Below are positions 35,702-46,049 of a stretch of 64,000 nucleotides of DNA, in pieces (position 1 is the stretch's first letter; each line of letters begins with the position of its first letter). The notes under the pieces are model-generated. The model was not told the origin of the DNA. It did not search any database and worked only from the letters and a program-made list of their open reading frames with translations. A program made the position numbers and the translations under genes. This stretch comes from Beijerinckiaceae bacterium (GTDB lineage Bacteria; Pseudomonadota; Alphaproteobacteria; Rhizobiales; Beijerinckiaceae), in assembly GCA_021324915.1 (NCBI GenBank), contig JAJPIC010000016.1, positions 1-64,000 on the forward strand, read 5' to 3'.

Positions 35702-36967
35702 ATGGAAAAAACAAGCTCTCCCCGCGCCGGCGCTTGCGATAGGTGGCCCCGCGTTGTTTTTCGCCGGCCGGGATCACATTTTAAGGCTCTCGGACGGAGA
35801 AGCGCCATTTTTACGCACCGCGTTCATCTTCTGTCGCTCTTCGGCTTCGATGTGTGGATCGACGCCTCTTGGCTGTTGCTGGCGGCGCTCATCAGCTGGA
35901 GCCTGGCGCAATCCGTCTTTCCGGGTGTCGTGCCGCATCTTCCGCCGGCGACCTATTGGTGGATGGCAGTCGCCGCGACGATTGGCTTTCTGTTCTCGAT
36001 CATCTTCCACGAAATGTCGCATTCGCTCGTCGCGCGGCACTACGGCATGCCGATCAGAGGAATCACGCTCTTCATCTTCGGCGGCGTGGCCGAAATGGGC
36101 GGCGAGCCGCCGAGCGCCAAAAGCGAATTTTTGATGGCCGCGGCGGGCCCGGCCGCGAGCTTCGTGCTGAGCGCGGTCTTCTTTCTCCTGCTTTGGCTCG
36201 GCGAAGCGTGGAGAGTTCCAGCTGCGCTGAAAGGCACCCTCTGGTATCTCGGCTTCATCAACTCGTTGCTCGCGAGCTTCAACCTCGTTCCCGCCTTCCC
36301 GCTCGACGGCGGACGCATGTTGCGCGCGGCGCTCTGGCAATGGCGCAAGGATCTCCTCTGGGCGACGCGGATCGCGTCGCGCGCCGGCGATCTTTTCGGA
36401 ATTCTGCTCATCGTGCTCGGCGCGTTCAGCATCATCACCGGCCATTTCGTCAGCGGCATGTGGCGTTTCTTGATCGGCATGTTCCTGCGGGGCGCCGCCT
36501 CGGCGAGCTATCAGCAAGTCGTCGCGCGCACCACGCTCGAAGGCATGCCTGTGTCGCGCGTGATGACGCCCCAGCCGATTTCCGTTTCGCCGGACCTCAC
36601 GCTCGATTCATTCATCGAGGATTACGTTTATCGCTATCATCATCGCTCGTTTCCGGTGACGACCGACGGAACGCTCATCGGCTCGGTCGGGACCGAACAG
36701 GTGGCGCAGATCGACCGCGCCGATTGGACGGCGACCAAGGTCGGGCAGATCATGATCCGCCATGAACGCGAGGATCAGGTTGCGCCCGGTTCCGACGCGC
36801 TCGCCGCGCTCGCGCAGATGCAGCGCACCGGAAAGAGCCGGCTTTGGGTAGTCGAACAGAATAAGCTCGTCGGCATATTGTCGCTGCGCGACGTCATGCA
36901 GCTGCTCTCGACGAAATTGCAGCTCGAGCAAAGCCAGCATGCCGCGGCGCCAACCGCCAAGCCCTGA
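35702..36967 (+). CDS. Site-2-type intramembrane metalloprotease with CBS pair
   Basis: A multi-pass membrane zinc protease of the SpoIVFB/Rip3 group, cleaving unknown membrane substrates. Zinc ligands are HEMSH (near residue 105) and the aspartate of [35 protein letters not shown] is the membrane-reentrant loop. Two CBS domains (about 285-405: [18 protein letters not shown] and [20 protein letters not shown]) suggest nucleotide or energy sensing. The open frame starts at ATG 35702, but the first 35 residues look unlike the family. A GGAG seven bases before an ATT codon at 35807 ([13 protein letters not shown]) suggests the true start may be there. Divergent from proS by 72 bp. Confidence 0.85.
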   Translation: MEKTSSPRAGACDRWPRVVFRRPGSHFKALGRRSAIFTHRVHLLSLFGFDVWIDASWLLLAALISWSLAQSVFPGVVPHLPPATYWWMAVAATIGFLFSIIFHEMSHSLVARHYGMPIRGITLFIFGGVAEMGGEPPSAKSEFLMAAAGPAASFVLSAVFFLLLWLGEAWRVPAALKGTLWYLGFINSLLASFNLVPAFPLDGGRMLRAALWQWRKDLLWATRIASRAGDLFGILLIVLGAFSIITGHFVSGMWRFLIGMFLRGAASASYQQVVARTTLEGMPVSRVMTPQPISVSPDLTLDSFIEDYVYRYHHRSFPVTTDGTLIGSVGTEQVAQIDRADWTATKVGQIMIRHEREDQVAPGSDALAALAQMQRTGKSRLWVVEQNKLVGILSLRDVMQLLSTKLQLEQSQHAAAPTAKP

Positions 36968-37442
36968 TTTGCGGCTCGCGCGCCTGATCTCGGGCGGGCA
37001 GACCGGCGCCGATCAAGGCGCGCTCGCGGCAGCCCGCGAACTCGGCCTGCCGACCGGCGGCTTCATGCCGCAGGGTTTTGCGACCGAAGACGGCCCGCGG
37101 CCGGATTTTGCTTTGCTCTACGGAATGCGCGAACATCGCGAGCCCGGCGCCGCGCCGCGGACGCAGGCCAATGTCTGCCAATCCGATGCCACGCTGATCA
37201 TCGGCGACATTGCCGGCGGGAGCCGCGCGACGCACGAATTCTGCGCGAGCCACGCCAAGCCCTGCTTTGTGGTCGCCTGGCGCCCAGGCGATCGGGTCCC
37301 GCTTCACGCCATGGCGGATTTTCGCGCCTGGCTCGCCGGGCATCAGATCCGTGTCCTCAATGTTGCCGGCGATCGCGAGAGCCAGGCGCCGGGGATTTAC
37401 GAAGCAGTGCGGGCGTTTCTATTGGCGTGTTTTGGCGGATAG
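36939..37442 (+). CDS. YpsA-like putative molybdenum carrier / SLOG-fold protein
   Basis: 167 residues. LISGGQTGADQGALAAARELGLPTGGFMPQGF is the nucleotide-binding opening of the cpYpsA family (Pfam 'putative molybdenum carrier'), followed by RTQANVCQSDATLIIGDI and GGSRATHEFCASHAKPCFVV, typical of Rossmannoid SLOG proteins. The closing strand is IRVLNVAGDRESQAPGIYEAV. Members bind nucleotides or their sugars; a molybdenum role is not proven. The gene overlaps the end of the protease gene by 29 bp, so they are co-transcribed, but a functional tie is not obvious. Confidence 0.82.
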   Translation: MPRRQPPSPDLRLARLISGGQTGADQGALAAARELGLPTGGFMPQGFATEDGPRPDFALLYGMREHREPGAAPRTQANVCQSDATLIIGDIAGGSRATHEFCASHAKPCFVVAWRPGDRVPLHAMADFRAWLAGHQIRVLNVAGDRESQAPGIYEAVRAFLLACFGG

Positions 37443-37449
37443 CGTGAAT

Positions 37450-37562
37450 GGATAGCCTCCCTGCGAAGAGCAGACCGACGAGCGCCCGCTTTCCCGGACA
37501 GCGCGTGAGCGCCGATCCGGGATCCTGGGGCAGCGCATATCCACTGGATTTGCGGGCTATCC
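37450..37562. repeat. 113-bp element with 8-bp inverted ends and an internal REP hairpin
   Basis: GGATAGCC (37450-37457) and GGCTATCC (37555-37562) are perfect inverted termini. Inside, TCCCGGA (37492-37498) pairs with TCCGGGA (37516-37522) around GCGC-GTGA-GCGC (37501-37512). It lies between the convergent YpsA-like gene and glmS and may also act as their shared transcription end. Confidence 0.6.
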
Positions 37563-37601
37563 GGCGAAGCGATCGTCTGAAGGGCCTCGCAACGACGAGA
37601 C

Positions 37602-39437
<1,836 letters not shown>

Positions 39438-39467
39438 GGTCCTTCAGTTCCGCCGGCAGCGAGCCGG

Positions 39468-40811
39468 CTATTTTCGATGCTTGTTGCGGAAGGCTTTAGC
39501 CCAAAATGGTTTCTCGATCTGCCTCTCGCGCGCCAGGGCGAGCGCATCCGGCGCGACGTCCTTTGTGATGACCGAACCCGTGCCAATATAGGCGCCCTCG
39601 CCGATCGTGACAGGCGCGACCAGGGCCGAATTTACGCCGATGAAGACGCCTTCCCCGACCGTCGTGCGAAATTTGGTGAATCCGTCGTAATTGCAGGTGA
39701 TGGCGCCCGCGCCGATATTGGTGCGCGCCCCGATTGTCGCGTCGCCGATATAGGCGAGATGATTGGCTTTGACGCCTTCGCCCAGCATCGAGGCCTTCAC
39801 CTCGACGAAATTGCCGATATGCACGTCCTTGCCGAGCACGGCGCCGGGCCGCAACCGCGCGAAGGGACCGACGATTGCTCCGGGGCCGATCTCGGCCCCG
39901 ACGAGATGCGAGAAGCCGCGAATTGTCGCGCCCTCCCCGACCTTGACGCCGGGTCCGAAGAAGACGTCCGGCTCGACCATCACGTCGCGCCCGAATTCGG
40001 TATCGAAAGAGAGATGGACGCGCTCGGGCGCAAGAAAGGTGGCGCCTCTCTCCATCGCCTTGCGCCGCAGCCGCCCTTGAAGGACGGCTTCTGCCGCAGC
40101 AAGCTGGCTGCGGTCGTTGATGCCGAGGACTTCTTCTTCCGGCGCACGGACGACCGCGACTTTCAGCCCCCGCTGGCGCGCGAGCGCCACAGCGTCCGTC
40201 AGGTAATATTCGCCCTGCGCATTGGCCCGGCCGATCGATTCGAGTAGCCCCAGACATTTCTCGCCCGCAATCGCCATCAGGCCGCCGTTGCAGAGCGTCA
40301 GATGGCGTTCGGTCTCATTGAGATCCTTATCCTCGCGGATACCGGCAAGCTCTTGATCTTGAAAGATCAAACGCCCATAGCCCCTGGGGTCGGCGGCTTC
40401 GAACCCGAGGACGGATATTGCGCAGGAAGGCTCGCCGAGAGGACCGCGCAGCCTGGCAAAGCTCTCCGGCTCGACGAGCGGCGTATCGGCGAAGGCGACG
40501 AGAATATCCTCGAAACCTTCCTCTATGGCCCCCTTGGCCGCAAGCACCGCATGCGCAGTGCCGAGCGGCTCGGCCTGGATGAAAATCTGCGCGGAAGGTG
40601 CCACGCGCTTGGCTTCCGCGACGACTTTCTCTTGGCCGGGAGCCGTTACGATCGCCAAGCGTTCGGCGCCCGCCGACGTAACGGCGGCGAGCACATGGGC
40701 CAGCATCGAACGGCCGGCGAGCTCGTGCAAAACTTTTGGCAGGTGCGAGCGCATGCGCTTGCCCTCGCCGGCGGCAAGCACGATCGCGAGGCAGCGGCGT
40801 GGAGCTGTCAT
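39468..40811 (-). CDS. glmU: Bifunctional GlmU (N-acetylglucosamine-1-P uridyltransferase / glucosamine-1-P acetyltransferase)
   Basis: 447 residues. The uridyltransferase domain opens with LAIVLAAGEGKRMRSHLPKVLH and has the ADTPLV metal site. The C-terminal left-handed beta-helix (from about 235) shows hexapeptide runs such as FFGPGVKVGEGATI, IGPGAIVGPFARLRPGAVLG and the acetyl-CoA site NYDGFTKFRTTVGEGVFIG. Start: ATG at 40811 fits the family; an in-frame ATG 12 codons upstream (40847) cannot be excluded, because GGAGG lies only two bases before 40811. It works with GlmS downstream; glmM is not in the window. Confidence 0.96.
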   Translation of the reverse strand: MTAPRRCLAIVLAAGEGKRMRSHLPKVLHELAGRSMLAHVLAAVTSAGAERLAIVTAPGQEKVVAEAKRVAPSAQIFIQAEPLGTAHAVLAAKGAIEEGFEDILVAFADTPLVEPESFARLRGPLGEPSCAISVLGFEAADPRGYGRLIFQDQELAGIREDKDLNETERHLTLCNGGLMAIAGEKCLGLLESIGRANAQGEYYLTDAVALARQRGLKVAVVRAPEEEVLGINDRSQLAAAEAVLQGRLRRKAMERGATFLAPERVHLSFDTEFGRDVMVEPDVFFGPGVKVGEGATIRGFSHLVGAEIGPGAIVGPFARLRPGAVLGKDVHIGNFVEVKASMLGEGVKANHLAYIGDATIGARTNIGAGAITCNYDGFTKFRTTVGEGVFIGVNSALVAPVTIGEGAYIGTGSVITKDVAPDALALARERQIEKPFWAKAFRNKHRK

Positions 40812-41027
40812 GGCCTCCGCCGCGCCCCGACGCACGTGATTTTGCATCGCACCAAAGAAGCGGCGGAACAGGACAAGGCGCTTGGCCTACAGCTCGCTAA
40901 ATCGCTCATGAATCGGAAGGCGATTACCATATCGCTTTGAAAATGCCATCTCGCAGCCGCGATAATTCCGATATACACAGACCTACCGTCTATTCCAATC
41001 AATGGCCCGCATCGGGGCCTCGAGTTC

Positions 41028-42599
41028 ATGTTCGAGCGTCGGGATGTATTGAAAATAGGTCTCGGCAGCCTTGCCGCCGGGATTCTCTGGCCGCCGGAGG
41101 GTGCGGTCTTGGCGCAATCGGCTCCCTCCGGGCAACCTGCCGCTCCCGCCGGATTTGCCTTCGGAAATCCGACGCCTTTCCAAGCAAATGTCGTGAAGGA
41201 TGCCGCCCGCGCCCTGGCGAAAAGCGCATTCAAACCCGTTTCGGCGGATCTTCCGGCTTCCTTTCGCAATCTCAGCTATGACCAATATGTCGCCATCCGC
41301 GGCAAGCCGGGAACCGCGCTTTGGATCAATCAAAAATTCGGCTTCGCGCTGGAGCCGCTGCATCGCGGATTCATCTTTTCTTCCCCGGTCGAGATCAACA
41401 TCGTCACGCAAGGCCAAGCGCGCCACCTGATCTACGACCCTTCCCTTTACGATTTCGGCAAGCTCGCCGTGCGCGGAGACATCGGCGACATCGGCTTTTC
41501 CGGATTTCGCGTGCTAACGCCGCAAGATGGCAAAGGTTTTGCAGAGATCGCCACATTTCAGGGCGCGAGCTTCTTTCGTGCCGTAGCTGAGGGACAAAAT
41601 CCCGGCACCATGGCGCGCGCGCTCTCGATCAAGACCGCCGACCCCCACGGCGAAGAATTCCCGATGATCCGCAGCTATTGGATCGAGCAGCCGACGCTCG
41701 CCGACGACATGCTCGTCATTCATGCGCTGATCGATTCGGAAAGTGTGAGCGGCGCCTATCGCTTCACGCTGCGCCCGGGCGAGGCGACGATCATCGATAC
41801 GGAATGCACCCTCTATCCGCGCGTCAATGTCGATAATTTCGGCCTTGCGACCATGAGCGCGACCGTTGTCTCCGATGCGATCGATCACCGCCGCCCGGAC
41901 GACACACGCCCCATCATCGCCGAGATCGGCGGCATTCAAATGTCGACCGGGAAGGGCGAATGGATCTGGCGTCCGGCCTCCAACCGAGACACTTTGCAGA
42001 TCTCGACCTTTGTCGACGAACATCCGCGCGGCTTTGGTTTTCTCCAGCGCGACCGCAGGTTCGATCGCTACCAGGACGACGATCAGCATTGGGAATTGCG
42101 CCCTTCGCTTTGGATCGAACCGATCGGCGACTGGAGCGCGGGCGGGGTCCAGCTCATCGAGATTCCGAGCGAGTCCGAGACGAACGACAACATCATTGCC
42201 TATTGGCGGCCGCAACAGGCGCTGATCGCCGGCAATGAAACCTCTTTTGCCTATCGGCAATTCTGGTGTTGGGAGCCGCCCGACCGGCCGCCGCTCGCGA
42301 TCGTCACCGATACGCGTTCCGGCCACGGTTCAGGCGGACACCGCCGCCGCTTTCTCGTCGAGTTTACGGGCGATCGTTTGGGGGACGTTCATGAAAGCCA
42401 GTCTATCAAGGCGGTGCTGAGCGCATCGCCCGGCACGATCATATCGACACGGCAGTTCCCGATGCCCAATGCAAAGGTTTATCGTGTCTTGTTCGAGCTC
42501 GATCCCGGCAACGAAGCCTATTCCGAAATGCGCCTCGTTCTCGAGGCGGCCGATGGCAAACCTTTGAGCGAAACTTGGCTGTACAGATGGACACGCTAG
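41028..42599 (+). CDS. opgG: Periplasmic glucan biosynthesis protein OpgG/OpgD
   Basis: 523 residues. The N-terminus MFERRDVLKIGLGSLAAGIL is a twin-arginine type signal, with cleavage likely after VLA (residue 29), as in OpgD. The mature protein is the two-domain beta-sandwich family of MdoG: TALWINQKFGFALEPLHRG, IDTECTLYPRVNVDNFGLA, GEWIWRPASN, FGFLQRDRRFDRYQDD, WVEP-like SLWIEPIGDW and NIIAYWRPQQAL. It acts in assembly or branching of osmoregulated periplasmic glucans. The downstream opgH overlaps the stop by 13 bp. Whether G or D cannot be decided; the Tat signal favours D. Confidence 0.9.
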   Translation: MFERRDVLKIGLGSLAAGILWPPEGAVLAQSAPSGQPAAPAGFAFGNPTPFQANVVKDAARALAKSAFKPVSADLPASFRNLSYDQYVAIRGKPGTALWINQKFGFALEPLHRGFIFSSPVEINIVTQGQARHLIYDPSLYDFGKLAVRGDIGDIGFSGFRVLTPQDGKGFAEIATFQGASFFRAVAEGQNPGTMARALSIKTADPHGEEFPMIRSYWIEQPTLADDMLVIHALIDSESVSGAYRFTLRPGEATIIDTECTLYPRVNVDNFGLATMSATVVSDAIDHRRPDDTRPIIAEIGGIQMSTGKGEWIWRPASNRDTLQISTFVDEHPRGFGFLQRDRRFDRYQDDDQHWELRPSLWIEPIGDWSAGGVQLIEIPSESETNDNIIAYWRPQQALIAGNETSFAYRQFWCWEPPDRPPLAIVTDTRSGHGSGGHRRRFLVEFTGDRLGDVHESQSIKAVLSASPGTIISTRQFPMPNAKVYRVLFELDPGNEAYSEMRLVLEAADGKPLSETWLYRWTR

Positions 42600-44788
42600 G
42601 CAATCCTTGGCCGCCGGAAGGCGCCGGCAGGTCCGAGCAGCGACTGGCGGCCCTCGCCGAATTTGGGCCGCCGATGCCGCCCGAAGCCGCGCTTTCCATG
42701 CCGGTCCAACAGCTCTTCGACTTCGATCCGGTCAACGAGCGAGCGCGCAAGCCGCCTCGGCCAGGCTTCTGGTGTCAAATTTCCCGCCTCGTGGTCTTTG
42801 GCGGCGGACTGGCGCTGACCGCTTATGGCGCGCATGAAATGTACGAGGTCGTCGCAATCGGCGGCGTGACGCTGCTCGAATGGATTCTCGTCGCGCTCTT
42901 CGTCGCCAATTTCTCCTGGATCGCGGTCGCCTTCACGAACGCCTGCGTCGGCTTCCTGCGGCTGCTTTTCGCTCCGCCGAAGCCGCCCGTCGTTCCCGCC
43001 CTGTTGAAAGAGCGCACGGCAATCGTGATGCCGATCTACAACGAGGCGCCGGAGCGCGTATTTGCCGCCTTCGAGGCCATGTTCGAGGAAGTCGCGGCGA
43101 CGGGCTACGGCGCCGCCTTCGACTGGTTTCTGCTCTCCGATACAACCAATCCGGAGATCTTCATCGAGGAAGAGCACGCCTATCTGGCGCTGCGCCGACG
43201 GCTCGGCCCCCGCGTTTACTACCGGCATCGCCCGAAAAATAATGCACGCAAGTCCGGCAATATCGCCGATTTCGTCAGCCGCTGGGGCGGCCATTACGCC
43301 CATTTCGTCGTGCTCGATGCCGACAGCGTGATGACCGGCCAAGCGATCGTAGGTCTCGCAGCGGCGATGGAAGCCGATCCCAGCGCCGGCATCATCCAGA
43401 CCTTGCCGGCGATCATCAATCGCAACACGCTTTTTGCTCGCGTGCAGCAATTTGCCGCGCGGATCTACGGACCGGTGATCGCCGCCGGACTCTCCGCCTG
43501 GACGGGGCCCGACGGCAATTATTGGGGCCATAACGCAATCATCCGGACCGAGGCCTTCGCCGCGCATTGCGGTCTGCCGATGCTGAAGGGCCGTCCGCCC
43601 TTCGGCGGGCATATCCTGAGCCACGACTTCGTCGAAGCCGCACTGATGCGGCGCGCCGGCTATGCCGTCTACAGCCTGCTCGGCATTTCCGGCAGCTATG
43701 AAGAAAGCCCGCCCTCGCTGATCGACCTCTCGGCCCGCGACCGCAGATGGTGCCAAGGCAATCTCCAGCACACACGCATTCTGCCGGCCATGGGCCTGCA
43801 TTGGAGCTCGCGTCAGCACATGATCACCGGCATCATGGGCTATCTCGCCTCGCCGCTCTGGATGCTGCAGATCTTCGTCGGCATCCTGCTCGTTCTGCAG
43901 GCGAGCTATATCAAGCCGGAATATTTTCCGAATGGCTTCGCCCTGTTTCCGGCCTGGCCGCGCTTCGATGCCGAGCGATCGCTCAATCTTTTCGCCCTAA
44001 CGATGGCGATTCTCCTCGCGCCCAAGCTCTTCGGCCTCGTCCTCGCGCTGGTCCGCGGCTCCGTCCGGCGCGGCTGCGGGGGAGCGTTCCGGCTCGTGAT
44101 CTCAACCCTGTTCGAGACGATCATGACGGCTCTCTTGGCACCGATCATGATGCTCATCCAGACAGGGCACGTCGTGCATTTCCTCTTCGGCTTCGATACC
44201 GGCTGGAATCCGCAGCGGCGCGACGACGGCTCCGTTCCGATCAAGGCGATCGTGCGCCGTCATAGGTCGCATGTCGCGATGGGCGTCCTCATGTTGGTTG
44301 CGGGTCTTTTGATTTCGCCTTCGCTCGTCGGCTGGATGTCACCGACGATTCTCGGTCTCGTCCTGGCGATCCCGCTCTCCTGGGCAACGGCGCAATTGTC
44401 CTACGGGATCTACCTGCGCCGGTCCGGCATCCTTGGCACGCCCGAGGAAAAAGCGCGCCCGGCGGTCATGCGTCGCGCCGACGATCTCAGCAAGGATCTC
44501 GCCCCGCAAGTTGCCGAAGCCGATGGGTTGCGCAGCCTCTATGACGATCCCGCGTTCCGCGCCGTTCATCTCGCAATGCTGCCGGGGCGCCTGCGCAAGC
44601 GCGGCGAGGTCTCCGCCGATTGGGCGCTCGCGGAAGTGAAGCTCAAAGAAGCCCATTCCATCGACGAGGCGATGGAATGGCTCACACCCGTCCAGCGCAT
44701 GACCGTGATGCTCGATGCCGATCTCATTGCCCTGCTGGTTGCCATACCGAGAAGCCCGATCGTGCCGATCGGCACCGCGGCGGCTTGA
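42587..44788 (+). CDS. opgH: Glucans biosynthesis glucosyltransferase OpgH
   Basis: 733 residues; polymerises glucose from UDP-glucose across the inner membrane for periplasmic glucans. A GT2 domain lies between membrane segments: TAIVMPIYNEAPERVFAAFE, FVVLDADSVMTGQAIV (the D-x-D metal site), HDFVEAALMRRAGYAVY and the QxxRW-like RRWCQGNLQHTRI. N-terminal helices are around 60-125 and several follow from about 415 on. The start is ATG at 42587, overlapping opgG; a TTG four codons upstream is possible. The C-terminal region (LRSLYDDPAFRAVHLAML) is normal for the family. Confidence 0.94.
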   Translation: MDTLGNPWPPEGAGRSEQRLAALAEFGPPMPPEAALSMPVQQLFDFDPVNERARKPPRPGFWCQISRLVVFGGGLALTAYGAHEMYEVVAIGGVTLLEWILVALFVANFSWIAVAFTNACVGFLRLLFAPPKPPVVPALLKERTAIVMPIYNEAPERVFAAFEAMFEEVAATGYGAAFDWFLLSDTTNPEIFIEEEHAYLALRRRLGPRVYYRHRPKNNARKSGNIADFVSRWGGHYAHFVVLDADSVMTGQAIVGLAAAMEADPSAGIIQTLPAIINRNTLFARVQQFAARIYGPVIAAGLSAWTGPDGNYWGHNAIIRTEAFAAHCGLPMLKGRPPFGGHILSHDFVEAALMRRAGYAVYSLLGISGSYEESPPSLIDLSARDRRWCQGNLQHTRILPAMGLHWSSRQHMITGIMGYLASPLWMLQIFVGILLVLQASYIKPEYFPNGFALFPAWPRFDAERSLNLFALTMAILLAPKLFGLVLALVRGSVRRGCGGAFRLVISTLFETIMTALLAPIMMLIQTGHVVHFLFGFDTGWNPQRRDDGSVPIKAIVRRHRSHVAMGVLMLVAGLLISPSLVGWMSPTILGLVLAIPLSWATAQLSYGIYLRRSGILGTPEEKARPAVMRRADDLSKDLAPQVAEADGLRSLYDDPAFRAVHLAMLPGRLRKRGEVSADWALAEVKLKEAHSIDEAMEWLTPVQRMTVMLDADLIALLVAIPRSPIVPIGTAAA

Positions 44789-44841
44789 ACCGGCGCAGTC
44801 ACAACAGAGTTTTGAAGAATTCCAGATCTAGTCCTGCAATT

Positions 44842-44858
44842 CTTGGAAGCATTCTAAA
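44842..44858. promoter_or_regulatory. Imperfect Irr-type iron box upstream of the iron permease
   Basis: CTTGGAAGCATTCTAAA matches the rhizobial ICE pattern TTTAGAA-N3-TTCTAAA in 12 of 14 defined positions, the right half exactly. It is about 137 bp upstream of the FTR1 start. Pattern from established knowledge of Irr; binding is inference. Confidence 0.45.
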
Positions 44859-44994
44859 TGCAGCGTGCGGCGCTTGAAGTATTGCATGCTCGCGTATAGT
44901 TCATCCACCAAGTGAAGCGCGCTATCCAGCGCTCGAACGTCCGCCAGCGATGGGATCGGCGATCCTCAGCGGCTTCTTAATCGAAAGGTGCGCT

Positions 44995-45828
44995 GTGATT
45001 GGTGCGCTCATCATCGTTTTCCGTGAGGTCGTCGAGGCGGGTCTTGTCGTCGGCATCGTGCTTGCCGTGACGCAGGCAATTCCGCAGCGCCTGCGGTACA
45101 TTTCTGGCGGCATCGCGGCAGGCGTCTGCGGCGCCGGCATTGTCGCAATGTTCACAGGCCTGATCGCCGAGGCTTTGGCCGGAACGGGCCAGGAGGTGTT
45201 CAACGCGGCGATCCTCGCAATCGCAGTCGTCATGCTGACGTGGCATAATGTCTGGATGGCGCGCCATGGCCGCGAGCTTACCGCCGAATTGCGCGAGATC
45301 GGCCGCGATGTTTCGAGCGGATCGAAGCCGCTCATCGCACTCGCCATCGTCGTTGCGGTTGCCGTGCTGAGGGAAGGCTCCGAGATCGTGCTCTTCCTCT
45401 ATGGAATCATCATTTCCAGCGGCGCCAGCGGAGCCTCGATTTTCCTCGGCGGAATGCTCGGGCTGCTGCTCGGAGCCGGCGTGGCCTATCTCACCTTTCG
45501 AGGGCTCGTCGCGATCCCGATGCGGCATTTATTCCGCGTCACCACTTTGCTGATCTCCTTCATCGCAGCGGGAATGGCGGTGCAGGCCGTTGCCTTCCTC
45601 GAACAAGCCAATCTCGCCACGGCGCTCGATCGCACCGTCTGGGACACCTCGTCAATTCTGCCGGATAGTGGAGTCATCGGACGTCTGCTGCACGTGCTGA
45701 TGGGCTATACGGACCAGCCGACCGAGCTGCAGCTCTTGGTTTACGTCGCCACGCTCGCGAGCATTTACGTCCTGATGAAGGTCTTTTCACCTCGGGCGCA
45801 GCCATTGCGGCAGGCGCCAGCCGCCTGA
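44995..45828 (+). CDS. FTR1 family iron permease
   Basis: 277 residues, seven predicted membrane helices. Both REXXE iron motifs of the FTR1/EfeU family are present: FREVVEAGLVVG near residue 10 and LREGSEIVLFLYG near 125. It imports iron, normally oxidised ferric iron delivered by a periplasmic partner (P19/EfeO or an oxidase), none of which is adjacent. The GTG at 44995 has AAGG six bases before it and starts the first helix directly; the longer frame from 44950 adds non-family residues. An Irr-like box lies upstream at 44842-44858, suggesting iron-responsive expression. Confidence 0.88.
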   Translation: MIGALIIVFREVVEAGLVVGIVLAVTQAIPQRLRYISGGIAAGVCGAGIVAMFTGLIAEALAGTGQEVFNAAILAIAVVMLTWHNVWMARHGRELTAELREIGRDVSSGSKPLIALAIVVAVAVLREGSEIVLFLYGIIISSGASGASIFLGGMLGLLLGAGVAYLTFRGLVAIPMRHLFRVTTLLISFIAAGMAVQAVAFLEQANLATALDRTVWDTSSILPDSGVIGRLLHVLMGYTDQPTELQLLVYVATLASIYVLMKVFSPRAQPLRQAPAA

Positions 45829-46049
45829 GCCACGGGGCGGACGGCTTAGGCATATTTTGCCAAGCCTTGCAATCTGGTTGATTCATTCCGATATCGAGGA
45901 TAAACAGCGGCACGGACGCGATCCGAATCGTTTCGTGCGCGTTCCAACTCCCCTTCGGCGCATTGCATAGGCGCGAGCCGCTGGCCGGCCGGGAAATCGG
46001 AATGTGCCTTGGAGCACACCGCGATGCCGCGGCTCTTTCCAGGAATAAT

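Noticed and set aside
45829-46049. Cold-shock-type structured leader of the DEAD-box gene
   Set aside because: GC-rich pairings such as GAGCCGC/GCGGCTC exist, but no conserved cold-shock element or motif supports a specific claim.
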